Shown in pieces: positions 34,901 to 44,119 of a DNA stretch of 64,000 nucleotides. Numbering within the stretch: position 1 is the stretch's first letter; the number at the start of each line of letters is the position of its first letter. Origin of the DNA: Aspidiotus rigidus (taxonomy: Eukaryota; Arthropoda; Insecta; Hemiptera; Diaspididae); the NCBI GenBank assembly GCA_035079385.1, contig JAVHKY010000005.1:5084001-5148000 (forward strand), given 5' to 3'. The notes below the pieces were generated by a model. That model made no database searches and was not told the DNA's origin. It worked only from the letters and a program-made list of their open reading frames with translations. Position numbers and translations under genes: made by a program.

Positions 34901-35117
34901 ATTCTCTCAAATTTCGTCTCGTGTTTAAAAAAACCTTTTTCGAGTAATATTAGGAGGAATATTTTTGTTTCTCATGAGATATCGTTGGGTGTTGCTCCTA
35001 AACAATTCAATATTTTTCTTGACCATATTATGTTTACCCCCAGTCATGTTTACCCTAGTGGCAAAAAATCGAAACGTACCCCGTTGATTGGGCGAAAACA
35101 ATAAGGCTTTTAAAAAG

Positions 35118-35181
<64 letters not shown>

Positions 35182-38100
35182 AAAAAAATAATCTCAAGAG
35201 CACAATGTCAATTCAATTCATGAACGTTGCTCTGACTGCTTACAAACAATAAGATATCGGTATGTCAAACTTTGAAATTGCGCCGGAACTTTGGAAATAA
35301 GATGTAAACGAAAATGACGTCGAATGAAATGAAGAACGAATTTTCTGGGTCAAGAAATTAAATTTTGATCAGGTATAGGCCTAGGTATTAACAAAACAGA
35401 GTTTTGATGAACTATCTGAGGAATGTAGTTTAAAATTATTAGGTCTTTATGAATTGCAACTGAATAACCTAATTGAATTAAGCTATACAATATACAAGAT
35501 TTCAGCTCATATTTTGATGAAAATACCATCGCAATTTGTATTAAATTCTTCCTAAAATTTTTCTTAATCGTGAACAATTTTCTGAAAAATAACTCAAGTT
35601 TTATGGTAGATCGCTTTCTGTTTCTTTTTGTAGAGCCCTATAAAAATGACTCAGGATATCTACGTCGTCATTTAACTTCAGACTTCTCTATTCCATTACT
35701 GATAACAGGTAATAAGAAAACTACTAGATTAAGAGCTAAAGCAAGATGAAAAACTCAAAACTATTAGGAAATGCAAAATGGCTCCACTAATCGTACAATT
35801 TCTCACTACAGGGAATTGTAAGAATAAATGATGACGTAATGACTAAATATGGCGACCCATATTTTCCTTAGTTTGTTTTCTCCTTCTTTCGTCAATAGAC
35901 TGATTTTCCAGTGACGTCACATCACAGGCTGCAGGTTCCAGACATACAAGCCTACATATATAAATTTCCATAAGAGGATTGTTGAAGTTAGATTATTTAA
36001 TTAATGAAGCATTTTTTTAGAAAAAAAAGTTGATATTTGCGAAGCTCTGATTCTAAGCTTCATTTTGAATATAAATTTATAACACTTTATTTGTAGGATT
36101 TTATATGGACCTATGATAACAGGTGATCAATTTATATTCAAAATGAAGCTTAGAATCAGAGCTTCTCGAATATCAACTTTTTTTTCTAAAAAAATGCTTC
36201 ATTAATTAAATAATCCAACTTCAACAATCCTCTTATGGGAATTTATATACGTAGGCTTGTACTTCTGGAATTTGCAGTCTGTGATTTGACGTCACGGAAA
36301 ATCAATCTATTATTATTGGTAAATAAGAAACCACTGCTGGAAGGTGTGATGTGAAGAATGATGAGAGAATGACTTTTACAAAACACAAAGGAATGGGTGG
36401 AGGTAGGGATGATGATGTAAATGGAAAAGCTGAAGCTAATGATCGTTTTATGGCTCGTATAAGATTTATATTGGAGGTAGAGAGGCATCCAGTAGAGTTT
36501 CTTGAGACAAGTATAATTCCAAATTTCTGAGTACAGAGCTGGATCTCTTCTTTTTGAGGCGATCAAAATTCGAGAAAGAGTTGATGACTCTTTTGTGAAT
36601 TGAGCAGATCTATTTGCTTATCTGTTTTGTTTTGGGAGGGCACATTCTAAGAAAAAGTCCGCGACGTCATCAACCTATGTTAGGTTAGGTTATGTTACAG
36701 ATAGAAAGAGGACATCCTCAGAAAACACCCGTGTCTGACTTGTGACGTCATCAACCTGAGGTCGGTTTAGTTAAGTTGCTTGAAAGAATTTTTCTAGGTT
36801 AGATTATAGACATTTTTCGAGATTAGATTACAAGAAAATTTAGGTTTGCGGAAAGATTTAACCTGTTTCCCCTCAAAGAAGAGAGACAGAAAAAGATGAA
36901 ACAGATCAAGAGTTTTAAAAAAATGTGTTTTTCCCCTTCCCTCTTCATATATATTTTGAAAACTGAAATTCTTCCGTCTTCTCCAAGTCCTAGTATACCC
37001 ATGGTAAACCTTCAGAAAGTTTTTCAAATCTCTGAAGTAAGCCAGAGCCTTCATCTTCCACGGAATTTTGTAAATACCCATTTTTCTAGCCTCTACGTTT
37101 CAATTATTTAGTGTAATTGAGGGTCGGCCCTATTCTCTCGTCCTCGTCTTGTATTCTCTTCCTTCCTTCTTCTTCAAATCTTGGGATACGTATGGTAAAC
37201 TTTTATTAAAGATTTTTTCAATTCCTGAAGTGTATCAGAGCCTCCATTTCCTCGAAAACTACAATTTTTTGAAAAGACGGTAGACTTTTTTTACACCCTC
37301 CTCTCCCCATAAACAGGTTCTCTGTGGATGTAATTATCCTCCCATCCTGTAAAATTCATGTATCGGTAGAATTTTTACAGGATAAAACCATGAACAATTT
37401 TCCCTTGATCCCCGTAGTCATATGGAGCTTGTTTCCACGAGCTGCAGGTCTTTTTTTACTCAATTATAGATGAAATACGTTTAAGATGGGAAAACGGATA
37501 TGAACGTATAGAAAATATACCTAAAGTCTACATTTTTTACTCGGTGAACAGTAATGATAAATAAGGGTATTTTTCATCGTTGAATTGAACTTCTTGTTTA
37601 AAAGACAAAAATGTTCTCTATCATCCATACTATCTAACATTTACTGCATGGATGCTGAAAGAATTTCGAATGGAGCATTATGTGACTATCTTTATTATAC
37701 TCAATTACTCTCTCGTGATTGACCGAATAAGTTCCTTTTTTTTCCCCTTTTGTTTCATGTACCCTTTCCAAAGGTGTAATTCAAACGATGTTTTTTACAC
37801 TTTCTTTCTACCACATAAATGTCATCTTTCTCTCGAAGCTAAACGAAATGGGTCCGTTGAGAAAACGAATACATATACAGCTCTCAACAAATTTTCTTAT
37901 GTCTCTTATGTATCATCTACAGCTTATTCCTCTAGGCTGGGTTGTATAGTACGTACGAAAATTTCCTCTCCGTCTCTGTAGGCGAAATTATACGAACACC
38001 AGATGTGGGAAAAATGAAATGGGTTCATGTGTGAAGATGTGACGCGTCATTTCCGACATTTTTACATCGCATTGGTATAATAGCGTCGCTATATCGTCGT

Positions 38101-40348
38101 GAAAGTAATGAGCAGACTTACTAACTTACTGACTTTTCTAAAGCGAATTTCTCTAAGTTGATTTTGAAGACGAAAAAGAAAGAAGTAACAAAAGAAAGAA
38201 AAAAAAAACGCGGTTATTTTTTTAAACATTTATCTCGGATAACGTTATAATATTATAGTTTCAAAGTAAGCGTAGTCGCCTCTAACGTGCAACGTAATTA
38301 TTCGGGGGTTTTTCTAAGAAACCCTTAATAGGAAGTGATTTTTTTTGACCGTTTGGCTGAAGCCATTAAAGAAAAAAAAATTATAATATTCGAGATATTT
38401 AGGAGGAAAACGAAAAGCGAGGTAATCAGCGTAAAGTACGAGAGGGTTGTGAGTACATGAATTTATCAGAAAAGAATAAAGAGAAATACTTTCCGTCAAA
38501 CTTCATGAAAAATTTCACAAAATAGACGAAATTGGAAAAGAAAACTCTCTTTTTCAAAACAAATATTATACTCATTTTTCCTCATGAAATTTTTTTTTTT
38601 CATGGTAAAAACGAATTCAATACTGAGAGTGTTCTCGGCAGATCGTGGCGTTATTACCAAGACGTGCTGATGAAAAAATTTATATAGGCCGCATCCTGTA
38701 GGTAGGCCAACAATAAAACGAAAAACGTGAGTAAGCAAAGACGACTGGTTACAACGTGAATATAAAACGTGTAGCCAAAATAATATTCATACAAAGCTGT
38801 ATTCGACAGACTAAAAATTACTACAGTTGGTTTGAAACAATTTATCGCTAAGAACACCCGCTGCCAATAAGCTTTTTTGAAGAGATAATAAGAACTTTCA
38901 AGAATAAACTATGTCCATCAAAATCAGCAATATGACACCCTTTCTGAAGCAAATGAGTATCAACGATATTGAAGAAACCGTCGACTTCGAATTTTAAAAT
39001 TGAAAACTAAATAACCGCCCAATGTAAAAAAAAAGGTCAACATAAGAGTTCGTTTTATCTTGTAAATCGAAACTGCTTCTCCTTTGTAAATTTCATAAAT
39101 TAAACATCTTCAGTAAGAGGTCGAATAATATACCTGTGAATTGTTATTTGTATGTTGAGCCCTATTTTCCTGTCAGTGGGCATTCTGGGAAGACGGGGTT
39201 AAAGACGATTCGTAACCCTACAGTAGAACAAATTTGCTGTACGCCTTACAAGTTTGACTCATCACGAGTCTTTATCACTGTGTTTCTCAACCTTTCTTAT
39301 ATCGCGGCACATTTTTTCATGACATGATATTACTGCGGCACAGCATTTCCAGAACTCCAGCAAATTGTATCGAAAATTTTTGTGCGTTTTGACATTTTCA
39401 TGTCTCTACCGATTTCCTCCTCTTAATTTCAGAATTTGTGGCCTACAAGATGGCTATCTTTCTCTGTACTACGGTCACGAGAAACAAGAGCTTTGATCTT
39501 CCACCAGGACAAAAAAATGTTTCCACCAATATACGCAAAAGTGTCTGGATGCTTCCCGTATTTACTGGAAACCCTCCGGGCTCTTCTAATTCCGAAATTT
39601 ATGAAAAAACATGAAATGTAATCTGTATTTCTGGCCAAGTCACAGGAAGTTCTTGATTTTTATGAGTGCAGGTTTGGACTCAAGTTTAAGTAATTATAAC
39701 TGGAACTGACATCATTCAAAAATTGGAACACATCGGTCATATAGGGCTTATGATTACTTTTCCAAGTAATTTCATCAATAAATTCAATTTAAATTTTAAA
39801 AATTAAAATTATCAATTTTAATAAAAATTTAAAAACAATGAATTTAATAAAATTAATGAATTAATATGAAAGAAAATTAATAGTTAATATTTTGATTATA
39901 ATTAAAATTAAAATAATTATAATTCAATAAATGATGAACTCAATTTATAATAATTCAATTAAATAGAAAATACACAATTAATTTATTTTATTTTAATATG
40001 TATTCATGTATAATTCAAATGAATATTTTAATTTATTTTTTAATAAAATATTCTATTCAATTTTATTTAAATTGGATTTTTTTGATATCATTAATTAATA
40101 TAATTTATCTTTAAGTATTACTCTTATAATTCTTATATTATAAAGAATATTAATTTTTAAATTTGAAATTTAATTTTTAAATTCTTTTGAAAAGTTTGAT
40201 TTTTTTAAATTTATTATGAGTTTAATAGCGATCAGCACGATCTACTGACTTTTACAACCACGTTTAAAATTCCATCAACATTTAAATTCAATTCATTTTT
40301 TCCGTTTTTCCTTCGAGGTAAGGCCCAGTAGCCATCCTCTTTCCAACC

Positions 40349-40379
<31 letters not shown>

Positions 40380-43300
40380 CATGATTTACTTTCTTTAAAT
40401 TCTAAAGAGCGATTAAATCAATCTTTTTTAATACAAGAAAACTCGGCTCCAGTCCTTACAACGGATTGCTATGTCGGAGTACTATTGTTTTCACTATTTT
40501 TTTTTTTTTACATTTATGCATGTGTGTAATTTTCCCCCCTTTTTTTTCTTTTTTGTTTTGTTTTATATTGTTTTTTTTTTCTTTTATAATTTTCTATTAT
40601 GGTTGGATGTGATAAAAAAAAAAAAAAAAAAAAAAGAATATTAAATTTTTGTTTTCCTTTATATTTTTATTTTATCTCAATTCTTTTACATGTATGTATA
40701 TTGTTTTCAACTGTCCTTCCTTTCTACTTTATTAAATACTAAGTTTATGTAAAAACAGAACTATCTGCCGAGCAAATACCCCTCAGCGCAGCTGCATTGC
40801 TTGTAAAAAAAAAAAAAAAGAAAAAACTTCATTTTCAATTTCTATTTTTAATTAATTTCGAATATTAATCATTATTAAAAATTGATTTTATTCAATTTAT
40901 TTAATATTTCATTTTTTAAATTATATATTATTATTGATAGAATGTTTTATTTTATAATTTATTCTTAATAAATTATTTCGAAATAAAATAAAATTAGAGA
41001 AAATAATATATCGTCGGGGTATTCTATTTAAACCGAGATATAATTCATTCATGAACATTGCCATCAATAAATATTAAAATAGATTGTATCCTCAATCAAT
41101 TGAATAGAATTACAGATTGAATCATATAAATTCTTTTAATATAATTCTAATAATTCAACATCGAGGTAACAAATTAAAAATTTTTATTGAATCATCCTAT
41201 TATCCTTAAAGATATTACCTAATATTGTAATTATTTAAATTTATTTTCTTAGTTAAATTAATAAATTAAATTTAAAAATGTTAATTTGTACTAAGAATCA
41301 AAATTATTATTATTGTATACAATTTTTTAATTGGAAATTAAATATATTTATTCATGTTAATAAAATATTTTCAATTTATCTAGTTAAAGTAATAACATTA
41401 ATTTGTCAAGTTATTAAAAAAAAATGACAATTCTTTTTTAGTTCATATTGATTTATGTTTTTGATAAAACTTTTGCGGCACATCTAAGGCGGGCTTGCGG
41501 CACAGTGATGTACCGCGGCACACCGGTTCAGAAACACTGCTTTATCAAGTTCGATAAAAAAGACGGACTTCGAGTTGAATGAAAAAGAGTGGCTAGGAAA
41601 AATATCCAGCCAATAGAACTGATTTTCGAGACTGGAGAGAGCCTATAGACAAATTCTTCTAAGCAGTCTGACCCAACTTAGATTGATTAAGTCACATGTT
41701 GATGACGTCATCAAAATTGGGCGGCCGGTGACGTTTCCTGAGGATACCCCCCTCAAATAACGGTTTTCTCGCTAAAACAACATCTTCTTGGGAGAAAAGT
41801 CAATTTAGTGGTAGGTACCGTTCATTCTTCGTGTTCACCAAATATAGGTTTGTATGACCTTTATAGGCTCTAAAAATAAAGGAGTCGAAATTTGGACAGG
41901 ATCACAAGAAACGCAAGAGATACTTGAGATCCTTTCTTCAGAGGACCAGAGGACTGATGTTTTGAGGACTGGTTCAAAAACTGTTTCGCTGTGAGAAGGG
42001 ATCATCTGAAAGCGAGCAATTTGTCATTCCCTTCTTGTACAAATAAATCTAATTTTTTAGAGGTAGGTCGCAAACTTTTTGGACAAACTGTGTCAAATCA
42101 ATGAATCGTAGTTCAATATTGTTTCGTTAGTCATCTGTTGCCTCTCGTTCGTTCATTTCACCAATTTTTTATGTTTCCTTCAATTTTTTTTTTAGTTCAA
42201 GAACCATGCGACTGCTTAAAATGGGTCATCAACTCGTAATAATTTGGTGGTACAATATTATGCTCAATTATTACATGTATAATTTATAATCAAAAGTAGT
42301 TGGAAGAAATAGGTACAACATAGGTAGTTGAGGGAGTTGAAGACGGTTTCATAATTGTTGCTTAGTGCTGAGGTTATAGACGAGGAAAAATTACGCAAAA
42401 ATTTCTCAAAATTTTTTATCAGGTACACATCATATTTCGGACGTCGAGTGTCCTTTTTCAAGGATACATAATTGTTTTCCACGGAAAATAAAACTTGAAG
42501 TTATAGATGAGGAAACCTTGTAGGCAGAACGTTGATTTTGGAGGACAGTGTAAGTAAATCGAGAAGCCATAGTCCAATTGGGAGCGGATGAGACTTGGAT
42601 ACAGTTGGAGATGTAGTTTCCGGTTACATCCCAGACGTGAATAGAACAGATATTTGAGAATATTGGTGGCATTCAGACATTTGGCTCTTTGCGATTTCAT
42701 GTGGGAAATCGAAGAAATATTGTGACCTAGAATTTATAAGACGTAAGAAGTATCCGTTGGATTGAAAAACTCTAGGAGTAGAGAGGGTGGAGGGTTTTTT
42801 GAGCGGCGTTCTTTTCGAGAGATAACGAGACCAGTTTTGCCTGAGGAGAAGCGAAAGCCACAATCACTCGTGCAAATATTTTATTCAAAGTTTGATGGAG
42901 GAGTCGTATTGCTCGGTGAGAAATTGAAGATTGAGGAGGAATGTTGTCATCATCGGTGAAATAGACGTTACGTAAAAAGTAAAGAGGTACAAATTGTGAT
43001 GTCATTTAGAGCCAACAAAAATAAAAGCGGTACATTGCTGACTTCTTCTTGGGGGACGCCGTTATGGATGGTTTATTAGAGAAGAGGGTTGGTCTTCTGT
43101 CCTAATTGTTATGAATCTTTCGTACAGGAAAATTTGTAAAATTTTGGAAAGTTGCCTCCAAGACCTATGACGTGTAGTTTCTGACGTATGTAATGACGCC
43201 ACGCACAGGGAAAAGCCTGTTGAAAGTCGAAAAAGATGGCGTGGAGTATTGAGTGTTCGTTTTCTGCTTTGGTAATTTTTTGTCGGAGGTCTGCCAACGG

Positions 43301-44115
43301 TTGAAGAGTATTTTGAACCTTCCACAAACCATATTGAGAGGAGGGAAGTACACCATTGTTGGATTCGACTGGTCAATAGATACGCGTTGAGCAAAACCAA
43401 ATAGAATCTTTTAATCTACGCCCCAAACGATTTATTTTATGAATAGTGCGATTATTCGATCAGTGTATCCGCATTCCCCTCCCTCCGCTCATTTCTCAAG
43501 CTCTGTACGCTTTCATGCCAGAAATTTCAATTAATACTTTTCCTTTGATGATGGCTACCTCAAACACACATTTTACCCTCTTAGTAAGCCTAGGCCAGAA
43601 GGAATTTGTCGTTTCCTAAGAATCTTCTTCAAAGATAAGTACCTACCTTTGTTTGAAATATTCCAAAAATTCACAAAAAATGCGTGTCAAGAGTAAAGGA
43701 AATAATGCACCATATTATCTTCAATTTTATCGACTACTTTCATAAGAGTATCCAAATATTTTCATTGTATTACAGGATCCTTTGAAGAAGCCATCCGAAA
43801 AATGTTGTTCATTTCTGTGTTTCTACTATAGTTGCCGAAATAAGTTGAACGAAATTACCTGTGTGCAGTTTCGGCTCAATAATCGGCAGGAAACCAATTA
43901 TTTCCCAATTTTAAAAATGTTTTTTTCGTAGCAGCAAATTAGGTATTAATAAAATTTTCTTTTCCATAATTTCCGCGTCTTTTGAAGATTTTTACAGAAA
44001 TTTATGAATTACTTAGGTACTTGTAAAAAAAGACAAAAATTATGTACTTACCAACAATGAATACGTTGTTCAATATGAGATAAATGGGTAGAACCGTCTT
44101 CAAACAGAACATCAT
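22803..44115 (-). CDS. hig: Hikaru genki / LEV-9-like secreted synaptic protein, 5' part (four exons)
   Basis: The model joins exons 44115-44052, 29218-29126, 28462-28284 and 22905-22803 (minus strand); junction phases agree at every step (1, 1, 0) and 146 codons result. The order is: a hydrophobic signal peptide (residues 1-21, MMFCLKTVLPIYLILNNVFI), a conserved-looking block EVWLKLFNHIHEPSYRYIAF, an Asp/Glu-rich acidic linker (TIDPDDEDEDDLQIDDDD), then an eight-cysteine module starting at CPRDGEKAEF and continuing GQKCLRRCYSDEDC ... CLCDGICGMSC. This four-disulfide, WAP-like module precedes sushi (CCP) repeats in the Hikaru genki / LEV-9 family, secreted proteins of the synaptic cleft needed for acetylcholine-receptor clustering. 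The CCP exons should follow further left but were not found, so the gene is partial as seen. The assignment rests on the cysteine module and exon logic; the far first exon is the least certain part. Confidence 0.6.
23473..24438 (-). mobile_element. Constant-end repeat family, copy C, nested in the inverted-repeat element
   Basis: It starts AATTTTCTGGCATAGCC, AAATAAATGAAAATCATG and ends ACATGGAACATGTTAAAA, the reverse of copies A and B. The flanks read CAGAAAAA on the left and AAAACTTGAAATTTGG on the right; in the uninterrupted 282-bp units (for example 27040-27060, minus strand) the same place reads CAGAAAAACTTGAAATTT. The insertion thus went into a run of A with at most a few bases duplicated. 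The interior has a TTTAATTA microsatellite (24040-24300), a 45-bp-like unit (24005-24035) and GTACTCGCGA blocks. Confidence 0.75.
24038..24300. repeat. TTTAATTA microsatellite
   Basis: About 260 bases of TTAATTATTTAATTA-type sequence with 4- and 8-base periodicity inside copy C. An equivalent block is found at the same place in copy D (48480-48710 and 48795-48955), so it is an inherited part of the family rather than a local expansion. Confidence 0.9.
25657..26390 (-). pseudogene. OTU-type cysteine protease fragment, frameshifted and truncated
   Basis: The minus-strand frame 26390-26055 reads from the repeat arm into GDTSFSQGLRINCSEYEQND, then NLDDFDKRVRDLYQSNQDAA and YIEIYSMSIIYKADVIIYEE, the helical and strand pattern after the catalytic Cys of OTU-fold proteases. 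A frameshift near 26055 moves to the frame 26061-25657, which has TIRLLYINGNHYMPLM; the NHYMPL segment fits the OTU catalytic His. The part with the catalytic Cys is missing: homology ends where the repeat arm begins (about 26305). The C-terminal tail has an imperfect duplication (ENHTSNISLEHSYSS / ENHTLNILLEHSYAS). OTU domains are known in some transposons, including Helentron-type Helitrons. Family assignment is moderate. Confidence 0.6.
26400..27890 (-). repeat. About five tandem copies of a 282-bp unit
   Basis: The anchor CTGGGTGGCA (or a variant) recurs at about 26414, 26700, 26981, 27264, 27546 and 27822, a period of 276-286 bases. On the minus strand each unit translates to a similar peptide including IGKKVYKIYALGELYEEMLR and GFFF...DPFIGG, with stops and shifts between units. 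The outermost unit (27610-27890) differs from the others and matches the outer left arm (23173-23472). Units also carry a GGGGCCC-type patch and an A-run. Confidence 0.85.
28284..28462 (-). CDS. hig: hig-like exon 3: acidic linker and first cysteine of the WAP-like module
   Basis: The acceptor TTACAG is at 28468-28463. The exon enters with two bases (AC, completing GAC with the preceding G) and reads NKYTLHRKQRHSLLLTTTID, an Asp/Glu-rich tract, then NPRNFPNTQCPRDGEKAEFM, ending at GTAGAT in phase 0. The CPRDGEKAEF segment is the start of the cysteine module completed by the exon at 22905-22803. Confidence 0.68.
29126..29218 (-). CDS. hig: hig-like exon 2
   Basis: A long pyrimidine-rich tract ending in TGGTACAG (AG at 29220-29219) precedes AAGTATGGC. 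The exon encodes VWLKLFNHIHEPSYRYIAF then NVNGPSRTLAHG and ends at a GTAATG donor (29125) in phase 1, which matches the next exon's start. An alternative is that translation starts at the ATG at 29291, where an in-frame hydrophobic leader (MKVMVYPSPAFLFFIYLTYS) reads into this exon without splicing. Confidence 0.55.
29300..30760. other. Intron of the hikaru-genki-like gene; nothing recognised
   Basis: No exon, repeat family or element end was recognised. The sequence is AT-rich with short open frames only. Confidence 0.45.
30765..31173 (-). other. Unexplained two-frame coding-like stretch
   Basis: The minus strand has two overlapping open frames: 31173-30973 (YPPISKCKIVISLHQSDLDK) and 31058-30765 (ASVKYFKEAQEQVRRIKPL then HEEGVDLLENLLLCGTKMDN). 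The residue mix looks protein-like and the shift between frames suggests a decayed copy of a coding sequence, perhaps a processed pseudogene. I do not recognise the family. Confidence 0.25.
31519..31699. mobile_element. Small inverted-repeat (MITE-like) element
   Basis: TACCCGTTGTGTAAAATG (31519-31536) and CATTTTGCACAACGGGTA (31682-31699) are inverse copies with one mismatch. The 180-bp segment between and including them has GTCACA-type repeats and no coding content. No target duplication is evident, so MITE status is tentative. Confidence 0.5.
31872..31918 (+). ncRNA. Degenerate hammerhead-like motif
   Basis: AACTGATGATGGCCGC ... TCGGCACAAAACACGTGTGG has the CTGATGA core, a CCG/CGG stem, and an A-rich strand where a hammerhead has GAAA; here it reads CAAAA, so the core is broken. 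Motifs of this form occur at Penelope-like element termini, and a PLE fragment lies 1.3 kb away, so this is probably PLE debris and not an active ribozyme. Confidence 0.3.
32923..34105. mobile_element. Inverted-repeat element with GCGCGCA motifs, split by a PLE fragment
   Basis: The ends are TTACGCCGAATTCGGGCAAT (32923) and CGCCCGAATTCGGCGTAA (to 34105). The arms (about 32923-33150 and 33815-34105) share ACAATGCGCGCAGT, TTAACCACTTTGCTGACAGC and multiple copies of TGCGCGCAgT or TGCGCGCATT. A Penelope-like fragment (33213-33800) sits between them and probably inserted after the element. No transposase or clear target duplication was identified. Confidence 0.65.
33213..33800 (-). pseudogene. 3' fragment of a second Penelope-like element (GIY-YIG)
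   Basis: Reading on the minus strand from about 33800: a segment matching the KHLARVNQVRIDVDLMV part of the PLE at 1.2-3.7 kb, then GPVLSPFGFQPAFYNTNTVK, CNDCPGVYVGMTGRQLQKRI (the GIY-YIG core), WEKGNLGESPFANYL and, after a frameshift, VLNRYIPDEGLFELVYENDS. It lacks the reverse transcriptase and ends near 33213 just past the coding end. It is a related but diverged family member, 5'-truncated. Confidence 0.8.
34230..34570 (-). pseudogene. Possible decayed retroelement segment with a GIY-YIG-like motif
   Basis: The minus strand contains KEIEIVKQIAVANGYSLEV (near 34560-34500), a phrase typical of the linker of GIY-YIG-bearing retroelements, and further along RVYKLNLEQCESIFILERLR, which resembles GVYKL-x-C-x2-C-x2-YIGET-x-R with several losses. 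Several frames must be joined. The reading is suggestive only. Confidence 0.3.
35111..35187. repeat. A-run followed by (GA)n microsatellite
   Basis: About 35 bases of A (35119-35145 with minor breaks) run into about 15 copies of GA and a further A-run. Confidence 0.9.
35892..36312. mobile_element. 421-bp foldback (palindromic) element
   Basis: The left half (from TCAATAGACTGATTTTCC at 35892) and right half (to GGAAAATCAATCTATT near 36312) are reverse complements over nearly their full length, meeting at a loop of about 50 bases near 36080-36127. Shared blocks include TGACGTCA-type, AAGCCTACATATATAAATT, AGAGGATTGTTGAAGTT and CTGATTCTAAGCTTCATTTT. Differences between halves are mostly point changes. 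No coding content. Confidence 0.75.
36320..39265. other. Intron of the hikaru-genki-like gene; no exon recognised
   Basis: CATCAACCTATGTTAGGTTA and TGACGTCATCAACCTGAGG (36660-36760) are two related blocks that also resemble 41690-41730. One diverged pair of TCTTCTCCAAGTCC / TTCTTCAAATCTTGGGATAC blocks is at 36960-37010 and 37170-37200. No gene or element end is recognised. Confidence 0.4.
39278..41539. mobile_element. hAT-type DNA transposon with perfect 8-bp duplication
   Basis: The left end reads CTGTGTTTCTCAACC and the right end GGTTCAGAAACACTG, inverse of each other with few mismatches, each followed inward by GCGGCACA motifs (39314, 41475-41522). Both sides are flanked by CTTTATCA (39270-39277 and 41540-41547), a perfect 8-base duplication as expected for hAT. 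The 2.26-kb interior is extremely AT-rich with no transposase, and includes the 3' tail of a LINE (40235-40640). Confidence 0.88.
40235..40640 (+). repeat. 3' tail of a Jockey-like LINE inside the hAT element
   Basis: TTAAATTCAATTCATTTTTT, TTCCTTCGAGGTAAGGCCCA and TAGCCATCCTCTTTCCA (40280-40340) match, in inverse orientation, 47727-47800 just downstream of the RNase H LINE. The further stretch ACATTTATGCATGTGTGTAA to TATGGTTGGATGTGATAAAA (40510-40620) matches 46525-46665 in inverse orientation. T-runs and a terminal A-run fit a LINE 3' end. Confidence 0.7.
42250..43425 (-). pseudogene. Jockey-like LINE reverse transcriptase, decayed
   Basis: On the minus strand, frames must be switched several times. 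From 43400 inward: VQNTLQPLADLRQKITKAEN, then the motif A region HAIFFDFQQAFPCAWRHYI and GLGGNFPKFYKF; near 43060 a motif B remnant GVPQEEVSNVPLLFLLALND; the YADD box is not seen; near 42680 CLNATNILKYL; and near 42570 PSLIRSQLDYGFSIY, the RS-x-LDYG phrase of Jockey/R1-type polymerases. Multiple stops and shifts show long inactivity. The last part (to about 42260) is similar to 51790-51960 on the plus strand. Confidence 0.7.
44052..44115 (-). CDS. hig: hig-like exon 1: signal peptide
   Basis: Two adjacent in-frame ATGs (44115-44110) start a 21-residue hydrophobic peptide typical of a secretion signal. It ends at a consensus donor (GGTAAGTAC, GT at 44051-44050) in phase 1. One base (G) carries over and joins AA of the next exon to make Glu. 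The next exon lies 14.8 kb away, so the link is inferred from phase and from the need for a signal peptide. Confidence 0.42.
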
Positions 44116-44119
44116 TATG

